Shown piece after piece: positions 44,796 through 55,332 of a stretch of 64,000 nt of DNA; the stretch's first letter is position 1, and every line of letters begins with the position of its first letter. The notes below the pieces were generated by a model. It saw only the letters and a list, made by a program, of their open reading frames with translations. It was not told the origin of the DNA and did not search any database. The DNA lies in contig CM042150.1 of assembly GCA_023376005.1 (NCBI GenBank), positions 74,308,131-74,372,130 on the forward strand. Reading direction: 5' to 3'. Made by a program: the position numbers and the translations under genes. Origin of the DNA: Doryteuthis pealeii. Lineage: Eukaryota > Mollusca > Cephalopoda > Myopsida > Loliginidae.

Positions 44796-45228
44796 GGAAA
44801 AATGGACGGACTTTGCTTCTTAAATTTGAAAACTTTTTGCTATGAGATGTTGACTGACGTTGAGAAATATCAAAGAAATTACAAATTGAGATTTAATTAA
44901 TGTTTTACAGAATACATCTTCATTGGAATTACTTGCTATTCTGGAATTTATAAGAACTTGGAAATTTCCAGTTCATGTAGTTTAAGTAAACATTTATTCT
45001 GTATTTAGAATAGCTGTCAGCAAGAAAAAATATTGCTTTAATTTTGAAAATTAGATTTCCTTTGGCTTAGACAGGACCAGTGGGGAGTAATGGCAACACA
45101 GGCATTTGGCCCAGATGTCATGTGCTAGGTTGTACCTGTCATGTATCTGAGACAATAAGACCTTCCAAAATGGGTTCTCTGTCAGTGATTGCATTCCCTG
45201 TAGAGGGGTAATGCTAACTAACTCTCAA

Positions 45229-45356
45229 AGTGTGATTCCTCACCAATTGTTGCATGCACTCACTCTGATGTACTCAGAAAAAGTTGGATGATTAAAGATA
45301 AACAAAATTCTATTTCGCCTGTAGCTTATTTCATTTCTTTAGTCAGGTAAGTAAAT
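45229..45356 (-). mobile_element. LTR end plus primer-site fragment, copy 2
   Basis: Direct repeat of the fragment at 44650-44795, about 75-80 percent alike by eye: TGTTGC at 45249, TCTGATGTACT, CAGAAAAAG, ACAAAATTCTATTT and CAGGTAAGTAAAT are shared. The same junction is present twice 579 bases apart, so two insertions or a local duplication occurred. Confidence 0.55.
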
Positions 45357-45369
45357 AGGCAAAGCTCCA

Positions 45370-45665
45370 GATCTAGAGATTGGGGGAGGGGGCGATTGTC
45401 ACCCCTTCATTACCATTACTCATGAGTACACTCTGACCTGGAGTGGTATTACTTGTCAGATGAAGATTTATGGATCAAATACATCTGTTTGAAATGTATT
45501 CGTATTAGATAGGAAAGTTTGATACTGCACATTTTTTGTTTACTAAGTTTTATTGTTAATTGCTTGAAACCATATAACTATGTACAGACAAATAATCATT
45601 ATTAAATAGAAACTGTTCCTTGAAGCTATAATTGTTTTCTAAGGATTGTTATCATTATTAGTTAT
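45370..45665 (-). repeat. Interspersed repeat family X, long copy
   Basis: On the minus strand: AAACAATTATAGCTTCAAGG, ACATAGTTATATGGTTTCAA, ATTTCAAACAGATGTATTTG, ATCCATAAATC, CATGAGTAATGGTAATGAAG and GGTGACAATCGCC. Contains both halves of the unit. Confidence 0.6.
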
Positions 45666-45686
45666 ATTCCCTTTAATTATTTGCAA

Positions 45687-45918
45687 CAGTAGAGCACTTG
45701 CCTAGGAATCACAAGTTTCCTGGTTCAATACCAGCCCTCGCAAACTCAGCATATGAGTAGGACAGGGATCTGTGCGGTAAAATAAGGAGCTGATAGTAGA
45801 TGTGGTGGTCCATCTCAGATGCAAAAACAATATCTTTGGTCTAGCACTAGTGAAAAGGGGATAGACTCCCTTGCTGTCTGGCTGATACTGACATTAGGCC
45901 ACACCATCAACTTTACTT
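45687..45918 (+). mobile_element. SINE-A, 5'-truncated
   Basis: Starts inside the tRNA-like head at CAGTAGAGCACTTGCC, after the A box, and has a B box GGTTCAATACC (about 45722-45732). The body is complete to ACTTTACTTC. Its CTTGCCTAGGAATCAC anticodon-arm region differs from the other copies. Confidence 0.87.
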
Positions 45919-46019
45919 CAGTAGTCGATAATAAATTAGATAGTAATTCATCTTATCATCTCCATGGAATTCATGTTATCAAGTCATGCTGATAACATGG
46001 ATTCCCCTTTTTCTCACTA

Positions 46020-46660
46020 TCTGTCACTATTGGCCATCACACTTGACAGGTCCTCCACATGGCATCCAGTGTCCGTACAAGGGTGATGAATGATTTTGCA
46101 AGTCAACTGAAACTGGTGTGCCCATATGTTGGAGTTCATGGGAGAACATCACTTATGAGTTTGCCCTTACTTTTCCAGCAGTGCCCAGCATGTCCAACTT
46201 AAATGGCTGGTGAGATAGGTTGTAAGTGGCCATATAGCTGCCATTTTGTGGGTTGCTGCTTGCAAGATTTGTTCAAAAAAGGTTCAAGTGATGCAGTCAT
46301 ACAGTAGTACTGGGATACAGCTTGAAAGAATTTCTATTTTATTTTATCAGAGTTCAGATTTCTATATGATCGATGACTTATCAATAGAAGTCCATGCTGT
46401 TTCTCTGTGTATATTCGTATTGTTTTCTGTAGATGAGATATTGCTTCCAATGTATAGGAACTGGTCTACTAATTTCAGAGGCTTGCCATTTAATCTGGAA
46501 ATCACTCAATTTTGTTTGAAATACATGAATTCTGTTTTATCTAAGTTAACATACAGGCCAATGCTGCTCTCTGCCTGTTATGGAGCAGATATTCGACTTT
46601 GGCAGATGTATTTGCAAGAAGAGCTAGAACATCTGCATATTCTGCAGCCATAATAGTTTC
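46020..46660 (-). mobile_element. YADD-type LINE fragment
   Basis: Minus strand from 46655: AAEYADVLALLANTSAKVEY, in which the catalytic YADD has become YADV, then remnants of GLYVNxDKTEFM, LKLVDQFLY-like and SSTENN. FFQAVSQYYC, NKSCKQQPTKWQLYGHLQPI, GHAGHCWKSKGKLISDVL and a final VRTLDAMWRTCQV follow, to about 46020. Frameshifts and stops interrupt it. The 135-aa plus-strand frame at 46246-46653 is its antisense shadow and not a gene. Confidence 0.87.
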
Positions 46661-48248
46661 TGTGGGATGCTGCCTACTTCTTGCTTTTTTTAGTGTGTGC
46701 AAGATATTAAAGAACTTAAGTACTCCATTCTAGAAATTTCTTTTTAATAACTGTCATTGGCGAGGGGAGCAGAGTTTTGTCATAGGACTAAAGGATAAAT
46801 TCGGTTTGGATAAATAACAGATCAACTATGAAAAAAAAAACTGCACACACAAAGGCAGCACAAGAGAGAGAGAAACAGACAGATGTTGGCTGCTTCTTAC
46901 TGGAAGTAATTTCTTTTTAGCAATAAAATAAGAAAGTGTTAAGAACCCCATTTTGTCTTTGTTATGTCTCCATTGTTGATGTTGAGTGATATAACAGTTA
47001 ACAGAATGTTATGAAAACAAAATCGGATAAAATACCAAGGCCGATTGGGCTTTCTGGCCATTTATTTATTTGTCTGTTAAGCTTCCTTGGGTATCTCCCC
47101 TTCTTACTATATTCTTACATTAGTCTCTAAAAAAAACTTAAACAAGAAAAATATACAATATTAATACAATCAGTCTAGGAGAAAGACAACTGAATTCAAA
47201 CCATAGAGAAGGCATTGAAAACCAGTGTATCTTTCCCAAGAACTATCATGAGGATACACAGTTTTCCTGATTAAGAAAGCTGTTTAGTGTCATGAACACC
47301 CTTGTACTGAAAATACATAGCACTTTTCATGGTATCCCATATCTCCATTAAGTCACTCATAGCAATAAAAATAAACGAGCAGGACCTGTGGCTATATCAC
47401 AGTATGATAATTTAATTATTACAATGTTTGATATGTTTACTTAAGAGCTATTGTAAATAGTTCAACATGTAAAAAGTATAATGATTTAAGTCTCTCTCCC
47501 TTTTTTTTTCTTCTTTTCATTATTTTCAATTGAAACAGATTAGCATCAAGTCTTCTGCATGCTCACCCCTTCTCTCTATCTTACCCCAACTTTTTTTCTT
47601 TCTTATATTTTTTCTGTGTAGCATGTCCTTTTTCTTGCCTTTCTATCTTTATAATAAAAACCCAGTGGTCCATCATTTAGCTGAGGTGACACTCATAAGA
47701 AATAAGAATTCAGTAGATAACCAGCACCAAATAATCAGGATTTACATTTGTGCATTTCATCTTGGCCAATTTGGAAAGTTTCATTTTTAACCAGAGAGTG
47801 TTGCAAGCTGATAACGGTTGTACAATTAAGGAACACAAGTATTAATATATACATATCATCCAGTTATTTCACTTATCTTGTGATTAAGAACAATGTATAC
47901 CATGTATTTTCTTGTTCTGATATTTGTTAACCAGTCACCATATTAAAAATGTAGCATTTGTATTCAAACCAATGAATAAGTCAATTAACTGACCCAAGGT
48001 TTTTAAACTTGTATTGTTTCAATTACAAAGAAATAAAAATGTTCTTGAACTCAGAATGAAACCTCAAAATTCTTAATTATATTTGCTGCTTTTGCTGCTC
48101 AACAATTGTGCTGAAATGAATTCTTAATTATTTTGATTAACTAATTTTCTACATATTTGCTTTGAATACAAAAAATTTTAGTTTTTTATTCATTAATGAA
48201 TTAGAATTGCTATTTTCTGATAATTTTCAGAACTTGGTGGGATTCATT
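46661..48248. other. Spacer with a SINE-B scrap
   Basis: No gene is seen. A short SINE-B body piece (CAGTCTAGGAGAAAGACAAC, GAATTCAAACC) lies at about 47172-47215 on the plus strand. Pyrimidine-rich sequence at 47490-47640 gives rise to the 86-aa frame at 47530-47790. Confidence 0.55.
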
Positions 48249-48437
48249 ATTAACAAAATATCCACTGAAAGGTTAAGAATTGAAACATTTTCGTTTCAGT
48301 CAGAATTGCCTGCAGAAATTAACTAAGTTGGATCTGTATTTCTTTTATACAGATCCAACTTAGTTCATTTTTGAAAGCAATTCTGACAGAAACGAAAATG
48401 TTTCAATTTTAAACCTTTCAATGGATATTTTGTTAAT
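48249..48437. repeat. Inverted repeat, about 91-bp arms
   Basis: Arms 48249-48339 and 48347-48437 with the 7-base spacer TTCTTTT. The inner 20 bases, AACTAAGTTGGATCTGTAT and complement, are perfect; the outer parts carry about eight differences. A SINE-B fragment follows 45 bases to the right. Confidence 0.93.
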
Positions 48438-48481
48438 TTTATATGTTTACTATGAATTAACAAAATCACCCTACTTGTATC

Positions 48482-48628
48482 CAGCTATGGGTAAATATTT
48501 GGTCAATATTGGTTCTTCAGCTTTGATAAATCAATCTGTCTCAGAGAAGGAAAACATTGAATTCAAACCTGCTGTACTCTGCTTGAATATTGACCTTGTG
48601 TGGAATCCTACTCATGGCAGAGAAGTTG
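48482..48628 (+). mobile_element. SINE-B 3' fragment
   Basis: CCAGCTATGGGTAAATATT, AGAGAAGGAAAACATTGAA, TTCAAACCTGCTGTACTC and GACCTTGTGTGGAATCC match the 3' half of SINE-B. The 90-aa frame at 48421-48693 is made of this and the hairpin arm. Confidence 0.7.
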
Positions 48629-48696
48629 GACAAATACATATTTGTATTCACAATGACAATAGAAGTATAATTAAAGCAAAAAAGTACAGCTGAATA

Positions 48697-48698
<2 letters not shown>

Positions 48699-48736
<38 letters not shown>
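48699..48736. repeat. (TA)n microsatellite
   Basis: About 38 bases of TA repeats to the right of the SINE-B 3' fragment. Confidence 0.97.
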
Positions 48737-48738
<2 letters not shown>

Positions 48739-48739
48739 C

Positions 48740-50029
48740 ATCTTAATTTCAGTTGACTTTAATCACAACTTTCTGGTTAATTATGCCCATATTCTCTTAA
48801 TCATTTCCTATCTTTATTGTTATATAATTTATCTCAGCTGGTTTATTAAATTAAAATGTATGTTGCCCTAAAAATATTTTTTCTTTTTATTGCCCTTGTT
48901 ATTTAGGATATTTATCCATTCAATGCCCCAATCTATATATGTTAACATAGATATATATATATATATATAATGCTTAATTATTGATAGTATGTTTTATGTA
49001 AATATGTCACATAGTGCCTAAATAATGAAAATGGAATTGTCTATTTTCCTATAAGTAATGTCTGACAAAACCTTGAAAAGGAGAAAAAATGGGATCTCAC
49101 AGGACTTGTTGATTCAACCTAGCAATTGCTAATTGCCCTGTTCACTTTATATTTTTGCTTAGTAAACCTTTTCCTTTATCCTTAATACTCATTGTGTTGC
49201 TTCCTATTATTGCTCTTTTAACTCTAATACTTGAGTTATATTAAAATATTACAACCTCTCTTTCATAATAGTTATTATATTTGGATTTAAATTTTAGGCA
49301 CTAAATATAACAAGCCTTACACTGAATAAAAAATAAAATTTATTTATTTCTATACAGAAAAACAATATTGTATTAGACTTATTAAAGTATGCTTATTCTG
49401 AATCTCTACACAAAATTGTCATAACTGATCAGGTAATATCTATTAATAATGGAGATTCGCTTCCGGTTTTTGTCTGTAACAAAAATTACGCCACTGTTTA
49501 CATCACATTACCCAACACATAATGCATGTTATAACATAGAATAAATATACTCAAAATGTGAGCATGCAACGTTAAACAATCTTCATTGTTTCAATAAATA
49601 GATGCCAGGTGTTACATATTTATATATAGATATATAGTTATCAGAACTGTTTCTATTTCAAATTGTCTTTCTTTCTTACTTTCTTTTTTTTTTACTCCTT
49701 TAATAAATTTGACGATTTTACATACTTATGGTACAGTGGTACACACTCTATGACATTGAATTTTCAGCTCCCATCCCCTCAGGCAATATCTTTCAAAAAA
49801 TTATTTTCACCTTGCCCGGAGGACGTCTTTTTATTTTGCTAGTATGAATAATTCCAAAAAATGATTAAGCCAACTTTGATACTTTTTGAACAGCAGTTTT
49901 TGGTAAAACACAAACTTGTGCAACGGCAGCACCCTCAATAAGCACCCAGTCATGGTTAATAGATGAGAACAGTCTACCCCCATGGATTGAATAAAGGGTT
50001 AAGTTTGAAGTTCCATGAAGGCTCTTGAT
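48740..50029. other. AT-rich spacer, nothing recognised
   Basis: No gene or element recognised. A short TA tract lies at about 48952-48969. Confidence 0.55.
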
Positions 50030-50205
50030 TACAACAAGAAGGTTCCCAAGTTTTGAGAGAAGATTCCCAAGTTTGAGGAAGAGGTTCCAGAGTCACACAA
50101 GAAATACCTGAAGAAGCCTGGAAGGCATATCAGCTGAAATGTTGTGCTAATAACTGATGTGGACAATAATACAAATAATAAAAATAGAAATTAGCTTAAT
50201 TATAA
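50030..50205 (+). repeat. Retroelement tail with hammerhead-like core
   Basis: CTGAAGA at about 50109, AGCCTGGAAGGCATATCAGCT, then GAAATGTTGTGCTAATAAC and GTGGACAATAATACAAATAAT. This parallels the arms of the 54.8-kb hairpin (CTGAAGA, GGCC..TATATCGGCC, GAAACGTTGTAC, GGGGACAATAGTCCAAATAA). The second helix is weak, so the core is probably degenerate. Confidence 0.5.
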
Positions 50206-50259
50206 AAAAATGACTGAAAAATTATAAAATATTCACTTTATTTGTCATATTTTAAGAAA

Positions 50260-50735
50260 TATTTGAAACGCTTTCTCCCATATTCGTGCATTGAACCAGT
50301 TTTGCATTGTAGTCACTCATGTTTGGGTTGAATCAGCTTTGATACCCTATTTACATCTTATGTCCTGTTAGAACGTCTCACTTTACTCATTGCTTACAGC
50401 AGTCACATACATTTAGTAAAAATAAAGGTGAGAATACAAGAAGTGTATTTTAATAGACATGTGGCATTCCCATTCTTTGATATGCAGTTAGTATGTATTT
50501 ATTAGATTAGTATAATTTTCAGCTGTATGAGCGCCCAAAATGTTCTGTACCATGAACACGAATGAATCCCATGTTGCCAGCTCAATTGGATTCAGTTTAC
50601 CTCTGAACTTGATATCAAATATCATTTCTTTGATCACAGGTTCAAGGAAAATGTCTGCTTTCAACTTTGTGTCAATTTTATCTATGCCAACTTTTACTTT
50701 TAGGTCCTGGAATCCACAATGATATTATGTCATTG
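50260..50735 (-). pseudogene. Transposon-associated conserved ORF, relic
   Basis: The minus strand is open from about 50728 to 50510. It reads GFQDLKVKVGIDKIDTKLKA, DIFLEPVIKEMIFDIKF, LNPIELATWDSFVFMVQNIL and GAHTAENYTNLINTY, then after a stop MSIKIHFLYSHLYF, then SETF and QDIRC. This matches, from memory, a multi-copy invertebrate protein of unknown function: a WxxFxxVxxNFLGNxxAxNY block, NMSLKIHFLHSHLDFFP, and GERFHQDI. I cannot name a family identifier. Such genes occur in many near-identical copies and are thought to be transposon-borne. The copy is broken after about 75 residues and has no start. Confidence 0.55.
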
Positions 50736-51927
50736 TTTTGACAAAGTTCAAAACTTTGAGACTAAGTTTCATACTACTGTGTGGAAAAAATACTTTTCTA
50801 GGTCTACTATAAATTCTTATTATAAAAAGTCCTAGAACAATTCTGAACATGGATCTAGAATCAGTATACTTGTTTTACTAAAAGAAAAAAAAAGAAAACA
50901 TTTTTTACCACAATAGCAAAATGTTTGTGGCCCAGTATTTTTTGTGTATGTTTTTCTAGCATCCATCAGTCTTGTAGAGGGTTATGAGATGTGTTCAATA
51001 ATATAGGAATGACAATAAAATAATAAGACACAGTTTAGGCCGAAAATACGGAGAAATGATAAAACAAAACATGTATTTATAAAATAACAAATAAATTCAT
51101 TCAGAGAATAAATTCAAAATAAACAACAAATATGTGAATGTTCAAAAAAAAAGAAAGAAAGGTTTGCTAAGAATTGTGTAATGTTCAATGTAAAATGTTT
51201 AAGTAGAGTCGTCAAAGTTTGATCAGATGTGGACGAGAAATGTAAAATAAAGTTTGTGAATACGACCTGATGAAATGTATTGGTAATATTAATTACTGTG
51301 GCGAGATCTTTGGTAGTAGTAAGCTGTGACTCAGAAGGTGTGTTTGTTTTGGTGTTTGTGAGTTGTTTGCTCGGACATCTGTTTCTTGTTGTTGTCGGTC
51401 GTGTATTCTCTCTGGCAGCAAGATGGAATCTGTGTATATGTTGATTTCTTGCATCTCTTAAAAAATCTCTCAGATGGATCGAATTTTGATATTTTATTTT
51501 GGCGCTAACACACCGATTTGTCCAATCAAACTTTGACTAATGTATAAATGTTTTTAATCCCTTTTCCTTAAGTTTGAAAAAAGGATTGTGTTCTTGTGTT
51601 TGTTTTAATCTGTTTTCCTTAAGTTTGGGAAAAGAAATGTGTTTGTGTGTTTATTCTTATTTTGATATAAAATATAGGATTTTATCCTATAGTCTCCTAA
51701 GAGTATGGATCTGGGTCAGGTTGTATGTAGAACTGGCAGTTGCCATGCTGAAAGCTTTCTCTTTTTATGACATCAATGCTGTCTAGACGAAGGACACACT
51801 GCTCTTCAATTTGACCTTAGTGTCACCAAAAGAATTGTCAGAATGAGGGTGAACACATCAAATTGTCTTAGAGATTCCAACTCCAGGTTCTTACCACAGC
51901 ACCAAGGAAAGTTACTGACTGAAAAGG
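50736..51927. other. Spacer, nothing recognised
   Basis: Short frames only (70 aa at 51574-51786). A somewhat less AT-rich stretch at 51180-51480 has no open frame or motif I know. Confidence 0.5.
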
Positions 51928-52064
51928 GTGTTGAATTTTGGGTTTTCCTTCTTCCAGACTAAAGACTCAGCCTGTCTTACTATTTACCCATGGAGATAGA
52001 TTTGTACTTTTCATCAAACCCATTCTCTACAATTCTAACCATTATGCCACTCATGCCTTCTGCC
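51928..52064 (-). mobile_element. SINE-B with internal deletion
   Basis: TTTTCCTTCTTCCAGACTAA, CTCAGCCTGTC, TACTATTTACCCATGGAGAT, then a jump to ATTCTAACCATTATGCCACTC, the head complement. The middle third is deleted. Confidence 0.75.
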
Positions 52065-52221
52065 CAGTGTAATCAAAAAATAAATACATAATATAATTAA
52101 ATCACAGTTGATAGGGTGACATGTACAAAGTTGTTAATATTGTAGTTCATTCTATGGAAAACATTTCAAACAATTCTTAATTGCCTCAATCATTAATTCT
52201 ATATGTAATTTTGACTAGATT

Positions 52222-52434
52222 ATCAATGTTTTAGTGACTGCTTGTATATATCAATATATAATAACATAACTGAAATATAATTTATCAATGTTTATCAATG
52301 ATAATATTTTATACTTTATCAACGATGATATTTATAATTGGTATTTAATATTTATACTTTATCAATGATAATATTTATCAATGTTTTGGTGACTGCTTGT
52401 ATATATCAACATATAATAACATAACTGTAATATA
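52222..52434 (+). repeat. Direct repeat of 58 bp, offset 155
   Basis: Copies at 52222-52279 and 52377-52434 differ at about four positions (ATCAATGTTTTRGTGACTGC, TTGTATATATCAAYATATAA). Between them TTTATCAATGATAATATTT-like units recur three times. A degenerate tandem array. Confidence 0.9.
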
Positions 52435-52896
52435 GTTTTGAAATAAGGGTCAGCTTTCAATACAATGTTTTTAAAACTAACTAGACTTCTTTATTTCTAT
52501 ATTTGAATTATATAAACACATTTTCAAATATTCCTACTATTAGCACAATGGCTAAAATATCAGCAAAGAGCAACAAACCCTAAATATAAACAATATCACA
52601 ATAAATATTTTATTGGGGGTGTGGATGACTTTATGTTAGATTGTATTATGCAAGTCAATGTTTTCACTTTAAAATTAGTATTAACCAACCAATGCTGGTA
52701 ACATTTTCAGGACATATTTATATGAGCAATATATCATATAATTTTCAGTTTATAATATCTATTTTTATTATAGATATAACACATGAACAATTATTATACA
52801 TTTGTTGTAAATATGTAAAATGTGGACTGACTGTATGGTTTAAACCAAACTATATCTTGTTAATCATGTGACTTATTTGTAAACCAATTATGTTCA

Positions 52897-52902
52897 ATAT
52901 AT

Positions 52903-52940
<38 letters not shown>
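52897..52940. repeat. (TA)n microsatellite
   Basis: TA tract of about 44 bases with one AAT break. Confidence 0.97.
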
Positions 52941-53582
52941 AGAGTGCTATGACTTGGTCATCATCTGATTGGCTAGTATCGACTCATATATAAAACAGAA
53001 TGTGAAGTTGCTAAATTATGAAAATACAAGATAGATTGAATATTATTTATAAGAATTTTGATTGCACAATAAAAACTTAAAACCATACATAAAACTCTAA
53101 TAAAAGATTTTTGCTATTTTTCCTTTATTTTCCTAGTTCTTTTTTTTTTTCTTTTCTTTTTTTTTTTTTTTCACGTAGTCTTCTTGTGAAAACCATTCAA
53201 TTTTACTTCAGACACTTTCAATATGAATATCTGAAATTTTTATTCAATAAATTTTTGCAAGTTTTTCGTATTAAGAAAATGTTGGAAAGGTCATTTACAT
53301 TTCAAATTAAAAATCAAAAGAATAAGTTTAGAGTTTATATTTAAGAGGAAGTAGTTTAATCTTTCCTGCTCAGAATATTAAAAAAAGACTATTAAAAAAA
53401 CAAATAAAAAAATTATCAAATTTCTAAATTTATCTTAGTCAGATATTAATGTAATATTTTTGATAGTTTTATGTTCGAGACACTAAAAATATTTACTCAT
53501 TTTTAGAAAGCTTTTAAACTATGCAGATACTAAAAATTTGTAGTTTAACCACTTGAGAATTATCCACAAAGAAAATACTTAC

Positions 53583-53632
53583 AGGGGGTTTGAATTTAAG
53601 GGTTTCCTTCTCCTAGATGCTGATTCAACTGT
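53583..53632 (-). mobile_element. SINE-B fragment
   Basis: GGGTTTGAATTTAAGGGTTT and CCTTCTCCTAGATGCTG, a single body block of SINE-B in minus orientation. Confidence 0.55.
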
Positions 53633-53934
53633 TGTTATTTGTTAAGATTAGCATATTTTGGCACAAGGTCATAAGTATGGGGCACCTAGTAAAAATAACA
53701 ATGGTCAGTTGGTCTAACCTGCTAACCATTGCACATATTTTTAAAAATCAGGATCTAAAGTTATTGGATAATAATAAGGAAATTTATTGTGTACAGTGCT
53801 CAGGTGCACCACAACTCATCAAAGTCTCATGTCAAGTACACAGAATAATGTATTAGTGTCAGGAACACGAACAGTTTACAGTAGTAATATGCATGTATGT
53901 GTGCGTGTGTGCACATGTATGTGGAGAGTGGCAT

Positions 53935-54350
53935 CAGGTATAGTGTTGGCGGACTACAGGAAGCATGGAGGCTTTGAAAGACTCAGCGCTTTGGCAGCCT
54001 ACAACAGATGCGGGCAGTTGTTTCCCTGTCTCTGCAACTCTGAGCGTGAAAAAATGTTTCCGAAAGTCACATGAGCATTGCTGTTTTCTGACTTTGTAGG
54101 CATGCCCACGTGTGTTAGAAAGATGGAGATCAAAAAGGTGCTCAAGGTTGCTGTTGTTAAGATGATTAATGACCTTATGCCAGATGCCAAAGTTTCAGTG
54201 AATCCATTCCCAGAGCAGCGAGATGTTCAGAGTATGGCAGATGCCTGATGGAGGGTATTCGTTTGGTTGCACGTCTCTGTACAGTTTCTAGGAGGTTAAT
54301 ATTCTGAGCAAGATAGTGGTTCCAGACCGGTGATGCAAACTCCAAGTGTG
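53935..54350 (-). mobile_element. CR1/L2-like LINE, C-terminal end
   Basis: Minus strand from 54347: PHLEFASPVWNHYLAQNINL, LETVQRRATKRIPSIRHLPY and SEHLAALGMDSLKLWHL. After frame changes: LEHLFDLHLSNTRGHAYK, VRKQQCSCDFRKHFFTLRVA, LPASVVGCQSAESFKASM and LPVVRQHY, then a stop near 53950. This is the post-RT end of a CR1- or jockey-type ORF2 (RPHLEY..VWSPYL, QRRATKLI, FFTxRVVxxWNxLP, SVNxFKxxLD). It is better preserved than the other LINE relics, with few substitutions in the last 70 codons, so it may be younger. Confidence 0.88.
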
Positions 54351-54765
54351 GTGTTTCAAATTCACTAAATTTATTATAGATTACAACTGATAAATAACAT
54401 ATTTATGATTCAAACACACTCACATAAAAATAAGATTGGGTAGAATGGACATAAAGACAACAACACTTGGCAATTGACAGTTTCTTGCCGATGTGACACA
54501 TAGGTGAGAAACTGCCTATATTAGATATAGATGCTATATCAATGATATTGAGCACTATTTACTCATAAATATAGCATACTATATGAAAATATTAGTATAT
54601 ATGTACGTGTGTATATATTATTGATCATCTACTTATATATAACAGACCATTTGCGAATTTTACTTATTGGTTGCATAAGCTGATCTCATTACAGTGATAA
54701 GAAATTATGTGAGGATATAACAAAGTTTTACTAGACATTGATTCAAAACAAAAGAGAAAAAGAGA

Positions 54766-54942
54766 ATTAGTATTATTAGTGTTATTTGGACTATTGTTCC
54801 CATCTTCATTGTTATTTGTACAACATTTTGGCCGATATACCCTCCGGCCTTCTTCAGGTATTTCTTGGTATATCGGCCGAAACGTTGTACAAATAACAAT
54901 GAAGATGGGGACAATAGTCCAAATAACACTAATAATACTAAT
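54766..54942. repeat. Inverted repeat, 76-bp arms, with hammerhead-like core
   Basis: Arms 54766-54842 and 54867-54942 with a 24-base centre; only about two mismatches. Each arm contains TATATCGGCC, then GAAACGTTGTAC (AAAATGTTGTAC in the other arm), AATAACAATGAAGATGGG and ACAATAGTCCAAATAACAC. The centre supplies CCTGAAGAAGGCC on the minus strand. CTGAAGA, GGCC..GGCC and GAAA are the boxes of a hammerhead, with a two-pair third helix (AC-GTT-GT). Confidence 0.93.
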
Positions 54943-55011
54943 CTTCAAGCCTCATCTCAAACATTCAGAGAAATAGAAAAAGAGAAGGTTGACTATACTA
55001 TTTAATCTAAT

Positions 55012-55013
<2 letters not shown>

Positions 55014-55044
<31 letters not shown>
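55014..55044. repeat. (TC)n microsatellite
   Basis: About 15 TC units, read as LSLSLS in the overlapping 95-aa frame at 54989-55276. Confidence 0.96.
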
Positions 55045-55049
<5 letters not shown>

Positions 55050-55332
55050 TAATAATTTCTTATCACTTTGTATTTGTCTTATTTTTTCAGTTACTCTTTT
55101 GTTTCAACATATTTTCTATTTATTTTTTATCTTCCCATGTTGTCTTTGCATTTGTCTATTTGTTTCTTTCTTCTGTTTATTTAAATGATTTGAAAGGATT
55201 TTGGTCAACTGATGCTCCTGCATTCTCAACTTGTGATCATAACTCATATCACCATCTTGAATACATAAACAAATAGTCTTAGGTAGGAATAGTCTGGTGC
55301 AGCCAATCCCTTTCCAAGTCAGTTTTTCTAGA

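Noticed and set aside
46246..46653. 135-aa plus-strand open frame
   Set aside because: Antisense to a recognisable LINE reverse transcriptase fragment on the minus strand.
54989..55276. 95-aa frame with LSLSLS start
   Set aside because: A (TC)n microsatellite read as protein, followed by AT-rich sequence without a domain.
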